A stretch of 26,430 nt of DNA from JABDBK01 sp964453575 (lineage in GTDB: Bacteria > Pseudomonadota > Gammaproteobacteria > DSM-16500): positions 1 through 26,430 of the forward strand of contig CAYVRW010000025.1 of NCBI GenBank assembly GCA_964453575.1, written 5' to 3'. The notes beneath the pieces were generated by a model. It saw only the letters and a program-made list of their open reading frames with translations, did no database searches and was not told where the DNA came from. Positions 20,939-26,430 of the stretch are shown here, one piece after another. Position numbers and translations under genes: made by a program. How positions within the stretch are numbered: position 1 is the stretch's first letter; every line of letters starts with the position of its first letter.

Positions 20939-23900
20939 TTTTTTAAAGTCGTATGCTATTACGCTGATCTTTTTAGGATTATTATCTCTTGTTGTTTGGT
21001 TTAGAGGGCCTGAAATCTATTGGCACAACATCGCGCCTTTGCAAGGTGAAGAACAGCGTTTTTGTATTATTATCGTCATATGGTTAGCATGGTTATTAAA
21101 ATTTATTTTTATTGATATTAACCAACATACAAAGACGCTGTCCTCTAACCTTCCGCCTGAGGCAAAAAACAAATTAGAGCGGCTGCAAGGTCGTTTTGAA
21201 GGTGCCATTGAATTTTTAACCAAAACCGTGATCACTCAACAGGGCAAAAATGTTAACTTATTACGACTACCCTGGTTCTTAGTAATAGGCCCCAAAAGTG
21301 CTGGAAAATCAACTTTATTGGCCAACGCTAATATTAATTTTATTTTGTCAAAAAACTTTAAACCCGGTAACTCTAAAACGATCACTCAATCGGATATGTG
21401 TGACTGGTGGGTAACTCGCGATTTGGTGCTGGTTGATATTCCTGGCGCTTATTTAGCTTCTAAAACAAGAAATTCACCGCTTTCTCACGCGATTTATCAT
21501 TTTTTATGGCGGCATCTTTTAAAACTCATTCAGACCTGTCATCAAAAAAATCCTATCCAAGGTGTTGTGGTAGCATTAAATTTGCCGGAAATTTTTAAAT
21601 TTCATCGTCAACAAAAAACCCAAGTCGTACACGATTTAAAAAAACGTCTTAATGAATTGTTAGAGCAGTTTGACAAACAGTTACCTATTCACTTAGTGAT
21701 TACCAAATGCGATTTGATTCCAGGATTTTCTGAATTTTTCAGCGAATACAGCATTGATGAAATTACTCAATCCTGGGGTGTGACCCTGCCGCCGCGTCAT
21801 ATGAACGAATCGTTATTGGATGCTTTTACAACACGATTTAATGTGTTAATCAAACGCTTAAACAAGCAGCTTATCTCAAGATTACATCAAGAAAGAAATA
21901 CGGCAGCAAAACCTTATATTAAAGACTTTCCACTGCATATTGAACGATTAAAAGAAGGCATCACGCAATTTATAAAAGCGCTGGGACTGCCGCAACTTGC
22001 ATTGCAAGGCGTCTATCTTACCAGCGGCACCCAAGAAATAGAAAAAGAGCAAACGACATTTACTCCTTTTATACCCGGCGTGCAAACAGGATTTGATAAT
22101 CAAACATTACAAATTATGTCAACACCGCCTATGCCTGCGCGCGCTTATTTCATACGACAACTTATTCTTAGCCAATTACTGGTAAATCCATTTTCTCACG
22201 ATACAAAAAAAATAAATAAACCTAACTGGCAGCGGCGTGCCGTTTATGCAAGCTCTATAGGTGCTGTCATTGTTGCAGGAACACTGCTAGGTCACGATTT
22301 TTATAAAGGTTTACACCAACATACCATCATTCAAGCTTATCTTGCCGATTACCAAACAAGAATTCAGAAATCCAATCAAAAAGGCGATTTTTTAATTCAA
22401 ACATTACCCTTATTAAATGCTTTGCAGCAAGCGCAGCAAAATTCATTTGATACTTTTTTTATTTCTTTCTACTCAAAAAAATCGCAGCAAACGACTGATA
22501 TGGTTTATGAGCAAGCATTACAAACCATTGTTATTCCTGAAATTAAAAAATATTTTGAGTCTTACTTAAAAGCAGCGCAAAACGATCCTGAAAAAATTTA
22601 TCCTGTGTTAAAAGCTTATTTAATGTTAGGCGATAAAGAACATTATCAAGCGGATTACGTCACTCGCACATTATTACAGTTAATGCCCAATACTACCGAT
22701 AAAGAAGCGATCGCAGCATTAAGTAATCATATTCATAATGCCTTAAACAAAACACCTTTAGCTGTCAAACTCGATGCGCATTTAATCGATCAGACACGTA
22801 AATTATTATTTAATCTGCCTATTACCACACTGGGTTTTGTTGTATTAAAAAATGATCCTGCTCTCACCCAGACTGCTGTCGATTTAAGGGCTCATTTCAA
22901 TGCATCTTCTATTTTTACGAACGCAGTGGTCACAAGTACGATACCTTTTATGTATACGGCAAAAGGCTATCAACAAATTACTAATATAGAAATCAATCGA
23001 ATTACCACTGAAGTGCTGCAAGGTAATTGGATATTAGGCTTTAATGCGACCTCGCCCACAACGCTTGCTGCAGAAGAATTAGCAGGGCAACTGCATAATC
23101 AGTACATTGCCAATTATATTGATATGTGGGAACGTCTTTTAGCCAATACGCAATTAAATACTCCACAAAACTTACCTCAAATGAACCACCTGATTACCAC
23201 ATTGATCAGCAACAATTCTCCGCTGTTGGTGTTATTAGACCTATTCAAACAGAATACTTCGTTAACGCCCATTATGACGGGAAGCCCGCGATTACAAAAC
23301 TTAAGTGTATTATTAACGGATGCGACGGCAAATCAACCGGGCGGCCTTTATGGGATATTTGTAGGGCTTAGGCAATTACAATCTTATGTAGCAGCCATGA
23401 CTAATACCACCGATCTCAATAAAGCTATATTTGAAGCAACGGCCAAGCGTATACAAGACCCGACTAAAGATCCGCTTACGCAAATCCGCGCCATTGCTGA
23501 AACCAGTCCAGAACCCATGAAAACATGGTTAAAACATATGGCTGATCAAACATGGCATCTTATGATTAAAGATACCAGTGCTTACATAGAAAAAACCTGG
23601 CAACAAAATATTATGCTCAACTATCATACTTTTATTGAAAACCGCTATCCCTTTAACCAAACTGCAACGATTGAAGTTGATTTACAGCAATTCACCAATC
23701 TGTTAGGTCAAACAGGGCAACTTGCCAATTTCTATCAAGTTTATTTAAAACCTTTTGTTATTGAAACTAAGCAAAAACGTGAATGGCGCATGGTTGATAA
23801 TGAGAAACTTGCTTTTTCGGATGCTATTTTTGAAACATATCAACATCTTGCCAGCATACAGCGCGCTTTCTTCCCTAATGGCGATAATAAATTATATGTG

Positions 23901-24272
23901 CCGTTTACCTTGCAGCCAGTAAGTTTGGATAAATCCATAAAAAGCTTTACGCTAAATATTAACGGCCAAGAGCTGCGTTATCAGAAAAATATGCCTAGAT
24001 TGATTAGCTGGCCTGGTAACCATAATATACGTGTCACCTCAGTCAACTTCGTAACCCCGCATAATCAACTGATTAGCAACACTATCAAAGGCGATTGGGG
24101 ATGGTTTAGATTAGTCACGCAAGCAACAGGTATGGTACGGTCTCGCAAAGAAATTGCGCTTAATTTTGAAATGGAAGGACGAACAGCAAGTTATATATTA
24201 TTTACGCAAGGATCGCTTAATCCATTTTTGCCTATGAATCTTACGAAGTTTAGTTTGTCTGAGAAGTTATAA
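20922..24272 (+). CDS. icmF: Dot/Icm type IVB secretion protein IcmF
   Basis: Large inner-membrane protein of 1116 residues, partner of DotU. There are two N-terminal membrane helices (about 5-27 and 46-64). The cytoplasmic GTPase-like domain has an intact Walker A, GPKSAGKST (123-131), then DIPG (172-175) and TKCD (261-264). A third membrane helix follows near 435-455, then a large periplasmic region. The C-terminus (GWFRLVTQATG, then NPFLPMNLTKFSLSEKL) is the TssM/IcmF C-terminal domain. I use ATG 20922; an in-frame TTG at 20904 exists. The length is nearer T6SS TssM than Legionella IcmF (about 970 residues, from memory). No other T6SS gene is present, which with DotU favours the Dot/Icm assignment. 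It is convergent with the next gene, 6 bases apart. Confidence 0.93.
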   Translation: MKLLYNFLKSYAITLIFLGLLSLVVWFRGPEIYWHNIAPLQGEEQRFCIIIVIWLAWLLKFIFIDINQHTKTLSSNLPPEAKNKLERLQGRFEGAIEFLTKTVITQQGKNVNLLRLPWFLVIGPKSAGKSTLLANANINFILSKNFKPGNSKTITQSDMCDWWVTRDLVLVDIPGAYLASKTRNSPLSHAIYHFLWRHLLKLIQTCHQKNPIQGVVVALNLPEIFKFHRQQKTQVVHDLKKRLNELLEQFDKQLPIHLVITKCDLIPGFSEFFSEYSIDEITQSWGVTLPPRHMNESLLDAFTTRFNVLIKRLNKQLISRLHQERNTAAKPYIKDFPLHIERLKEGITQFIKALGLPQLALQGVYLTSGTQEIEKEQTTFTPFIPGVQTGFDNQTLQIMSTPPMPARAYFIRQLILSQLLVNPFSHDTKKINKPNWQRRAVYASSIGAVIVAGTLLGHDFYKGLHQHTIIQAYLADYQTRIQKSNQKGDFLIQTLPLLNALQQAQQNSFDTFFISFYSKKSQQTTDMVYEQALQTIVIPEIKKYFESYLKAAQNDPEKIYPVLKAYLMLGDKEHYQADYVTRTLLQLMPNTTDKEAIAALSNHIHNALNKTPLAVKLDAHLIDQTRKLLFNLPITTLGFVVLKNDPALTQTAVDLRAHFNASSIFTNAVVTSTIPFMYTAKGYQQITNIEINRITTEVLQGNWILGFNATSPTTLAAEELAGQLHNQYIANYIDMWERLLANTQLNTPQNLPQMNHLITTLISNNSPLLVLLDLFKQNTSLTPIMTGSPRLQNLSVLLTDATANQPGGLYGIFVGLRQLQSYVAAMTNTTDLNKAIFEATAKRIQDPTKDPLTQIRAIAETSPEPMKTWLKHMADQTWHLMIKDTSAYIEKTWQQNIMLNYHTFIENRYPFNQTATIEVDLQQFTNLLGQTGQLANFYQVYLKPFVIETKQKREWRMVDNEKLAFSDAIFETYQHLASIQRAFFPNGDNKLYVPFTLQPVSLDKSIKSFTLNINGQELRYQKNMPRLISWPGNHNIRVTSVNFVTPHNQLISNTIKGDWGWFRLVTQATGMVRSRKEIALNFEMEGRTASYILFTQGSLNPFLPMNLTKFSLSEKL

Positions 24273-24278
24273 CATCTA

Positions 24279-24875
24279 TCAATTAGATGGTGATCGTGCT
24301 GCAAGTGTTCCATAGCTCTTTCTTTCATCGTGCTCTAATAACGGTTCTGCTTCAGATTCTGGAGCTACTGGTACTACGATGCTACGAAGTGCTAGGGCTT
24401 GCGGTTCCTCTACTTGGGGTATAACAGGCTGCCGAACAAGTTCATTTTGTAATAATCGTCGTAAAATTTGAATATCCGATAATCGTGGTCTTGTCCAGTA
24501 AAGTCCTGCTGCCACTCCCAAGATCATGCTATCTGCTAACGATAGAGTAAAATGTGATTTTATATAAGTGTTACAAGCATCATTGAATGACCGGGTTAAA
24601 TTTAGTTGCACACAAGCATTACGTCTTTCAAAATCACCATCTTGTGTTTCTGTCCATATAAATTTCCAATCACAACTGGCATATTCATCTTGGCTCGGAT
24701 GTTCATTGATGCAAAGAATTCGATACTGGATACAATAATCATCACCAGAGTTACCGAAGTTTAAGAGTGGATATACCTCCTGATTATTTTCCCTGGCACA
24801 AGTCACATATTCATCCTTGCCTGCATGATCATCGACAAATTGATTGCCAAAATAAGAAATTGCGCAAAATCGATA
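24279..24875 (-). CDS. Partial Cys-rich repeat protein, unknown function
   Basis: Only the C-terminal ~199 codons are visible; the 5' part lies in the assembly gap. The visible start shows two related blocks: YRFCAIS...HAGKDEYVTC...DDYCIQ and YRILCIN...HPSQDEYASC...NACVQ. Each is about 45-50 residues with three cysteines and a shared DEYxxC core, so this is a tandem Cys-rich repeat. A hydrophobic stretch (SLADSMILGVAAGLYW) follows, probably a membrane helix, then a Pro/Glu-rich tail (APESEAEPLLEHDER). I do not recognise the family. An exported or secreted protein, or a Dot/Icm substrate with an acidic tail, is possible but unproven. Any reading frame continued through the N run is not meaningful. 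Confidence 0.6.
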   Translation of the reverse strand, partial: YRFCAISYFGNQFVDDHAGKDEYVTCARENNQEVYPLLNFGNSGDDYCIQYRILCINEHPSQDEYASCDWKFIWTETQDGDFERRNACVQLNLTRSFNDACNTYIKSHFTLSLADSMILGVAAGLYWTRPRLSDIQILRRLLQNELVRQPVIPQVEEPQALALRSIVVPVAPESEAEPLLEHDERKSYGTLAARSPSN

Positions 24876-24975
24876 NNNNNNNNNNNNNNNNNNNNNNNNN
24901 NNNNNNNNNNNNNNNNNNNNNNNNNNNNNNNNNNNNNNNNNNNNNNNNNNNNNNNNNNNNNNNNNNNNNNNNNNN
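24876..24975. other. Assembly gap (100 N)
   Basis: Exactly 100 N, the conventional length for a scaffold gap of unknown size. It breaks the Cys-rich repeat gene; repeats there may be why the assembly failed. The 5' end of that gene and any promoter of the amino-acid permease are hidden here. Confidence 0.97.
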
Positions 24976-24993
24976 GTAAAAGAGGCGAGGATT

Positions 24994-26430
24994 ATGCATA
25001 ACAAATCAACCATAGCAGGTATTACTACCTTTGCATTAGTCATGCTTATCACGGGTGCTATTGATAGCATACGTAATTTACCGGCTACCGCTTTGTTTGG
25101 CAGCTCGCTGATATTCTTTTTTGCTTTTTCTGCCATCATATTTTTAATTCCTGCAGCCCTGGTTTCTGCCGAACTTTCATCCCATTCAACTGAAAAAAGC
25201 GGGGTTTTTCATTGGATATATATGGCCTTTGGGGAAAAAGTTGCATTTTTAGCGATATGGCTGCAATGGGTAAATACTATGGTTTGGTTTCCGACCATTT
25301 TGTCTTTTATCGCAGGAACAGCGACTTACGTTATTAATCCTGAACTTGCTCAAAATAAAGTTTTTCTTGTGAGTGTCATTTTATCGACCTTTTGGGTATT
25401 GACCTTAATTAATCTAAAAGGTTTGCATTTTTCCGCCAAGTTTTCCAGTTTTTGCGCCGTCATTGGGATGATTATTCCCATGCTTTTAATCATTCTGCTT
25501 GCCGTTTTATGGGTTATTCTCGGGAAACCCTTGCAAATCAGTTTTAACACTCACGATATCTTTCCAACCTTAAGTCATGGCGAAAACTGGATTTCACTTA
25601 CCGCCATTATGGCAGGATTTTTAGGTATAGAACTTGCAACGGTTCATATCAAAGAGGTTGATAATCCTCAAAAAGCCTTTCCTAAAGCTTTATTTATCTC
25701 AGTCATTCTTATTTTAGTGACCATGACATTAGGCTCGCTTGCTATCGCCATTGTGTTACCCAAAGATCAAATCAACCTCGTCAATGGGGTCATGCAAGCT
25801 TTTATGAATTTCTTTACTAACTACCACATTGCCTGGATCATGCCTGTTATTACGAGCATGGTATTATTAGGAAGCATAGGCGGTATCACCAGTTGGCTTA
25901 TTTCTCCTGTTAAAGGCTTATTGCATGCAGCAGAACTAGGTTTTCTACCTCCTGTGTTCAACCAAAAAAATAAACATGGCGTCCCAGCTAATTTACTGAT
26001 TACCCAAGCTCTCCTTGTAAGTATTATTTGTTTAGTATTCTTGCTTATGCCTAGTGTGAATGGTTCTTATTGGTTGTTAACTGCCTTAAGCACCCAACTC
26101 TATATGCTCATGTATGTTCTTATGTTTGCTGCGGCCATTGCCCTAAAATATAAGTTCACCAAACAACCTCATGCCTTCACCATTCCAGGAGGCAAAATAG
26201 GTATGTGGATCACTTGTTTATTAGGACTATGTGGTTGCGCTATCACCTTATTTGTAGGATTTATACCGCCTTCAAGTATAGATGTAGGCGGCGCTTTACA
26301 TTATCGTATGGTTTTTTGCAGCGGCCTTGTTTTAATGGTGCTGCCTATTGTGCCTTTCTCTTTTTACAAAAGCAAAGGCGCTCAAGGCCGGTCTTTGGTT
26401 ACTGATCAATCTTCAAGTGATTTTTGTAAG
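24994..26430 (+). CDS. APC-superfamily amino-acid permease (3' end beyond window)
   Basis: The frame is open from ATG 24994 to the last base, 479 codons, with no stop inside the window. GAGG (24982-24985) lies 8 bases before the ATG. The protein starts MHNKSTIAGITTFALVMLIT and has about 12 hydrophobic segments. The first helix (ALVMLITGAIDSIRNLP) and the unwound-helix region GFLGIELATVHIKEVDNPQK match APC-family amino-acid transporters and antiporters of the GadC/YjeM type, which are numerous in Legionella and Coxiella relatives. The substrate is not readable. The tail KSKGAQGRSLVTDQSSSDFC looks like a cytoplasmic C-terminus, so the stop is probably close beyond the edge. Confidence 0.85.
   Translation, partial: MHNKSTIAGITTFALVMLITGAIDSIRNLPATALFGSSLIFFFAFSAIIFLIPAALVSAELSSHSTEKSGVFHWIYMAFGEKVAFLAIWLQWVNTMVWFPTILSFIAGTATYVINPELAQNKVFLVSVILSTFWVLTLINLKGLHFSAKFSSFCAVIGMIIPMLLIILLAVLWVILGKPLQISFNTHDIFPTLSHGENWISLTAIMAGFLGIELATVHIKEVDNPQKAFPKALFISVILILVTMTLGSLAIAIVLPKDQINLVNGVMQAFMNFFTNYHIAWIMPVITSMVLLGSIGGITSWLISPVKGLLHAAELGFLPPVFNQKNKHGVPANLLITQALLVSIICLVFLLMPSVNGSYWLLTALSTQLYMLMYVLMFAAAIALKYKFTKQPHAFTIPGGKIGMWITCLLGLCGCAITLFVGFIPPSSIDVGGALHYRMVFCSGLVLMVLPIVPFSFYKSKGAQGRSLVTDQSSSDFCK

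Noticed and set aside
20060..24272. Assignment of DotU and IcmF to a type VI secretion system
   Set aside because: No tss neighbour (sheath, Hcp, ClpV, TssK) is visible, DotU has no OmpA domain, and other features point to Legionellales.
24279..25139. Single 286-residue open frame through the N run on the minus strand
   Set aside because: It crosses an assembly gap of unknown length, and its far end is antisense to the clear APC permease gene with a good ribosome site.
1..26430. CRISPR arrays, tRNA and rRNA genes
   Set aside because: No regularly spaced direct repeats, and no tRNA- or rRNA-like sequence recognised by eye on either strand.

Overview
The window looks like a chromosomal segment of an intracellular gammaproteobacterium of the order Legionellales (Legionella/Coxiella/Aquicella/Berkiella relatives). 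The evidence is a low-GC genome, a DotU (IcmH) and IcmF pair without any other type VI secretion gene, a Legionella-type LuxR regulator, a GspC-like type II secretion protein, and two odd proteins that could be secreted effectors. The genus cannot be fixed from sequence alone. A 100-base run of N (24876-24975) marks an assembly gap.

Region 1 (1-5.7 kb) is an A+T-rich accessory island. On the minus strand a MHS-type MFS transporter is followed by a LuxR-family regulator. Divergent from them, on the plus strand, lie a 2OG-Fe(II) oxygenase of the amino-acid hydroxylase/halogenase type, a LysE/RhtB amino-acid exporter, a YbaK/EbsC aminoacyl-tRNA deacylase-like protein, and further on a small unknown protein. 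I read the three plus-strand genes as one possible system: make a modified amino acid, export it, and clear it from mischarged tRNA. A strong promoter carrying a lux-box-like 20-bp dyad sits in the divergent gap. The island is bracketed by pieces of a third copy of a membrane glycosyltransferase gene: a 3' piece at 55-146, and internal plus 5' pieces at 5549-5626. This suggests the island landed in, and destroyed, that copy.

Region 2 (5.7-10.7 kb) has two intact tandem glycosyltransferase paralogues on the minus strand. Next comes an AAA_14/DUF4143 ATPase gene that is flanked by 15-bp direct repeats and preceded by a 20-bp-arm hairpin covering its ribosome binding site. A 142-bp palindromic MITE-like element follows.

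Region 3 (10.7-20 kb) is mostly core. It holds gmd (GDP-mannose 4,6-dehydratase), a candidate permuted papain-like effector, an operon hemB-gspC-Sel1/SPOR lipoprotein (minus strand), then rsmJ, a DedA-family protein, accB-accC, prmA and fis (plus strand). accC and fis are each followed by a strong hairpin, and the same 20-base hairpin repeat occurs downstream of both.

Region 4 (20-26.4 kb) has dotU-icmF, which stabilise the Dot/Icm type IVB secretion system in Legionella. Convergent with icmF is a partial Cys-rich repeat protein broken by the assembly gap. The last gene is an APC-family amino-acid permease that runs off the right edge of the window.
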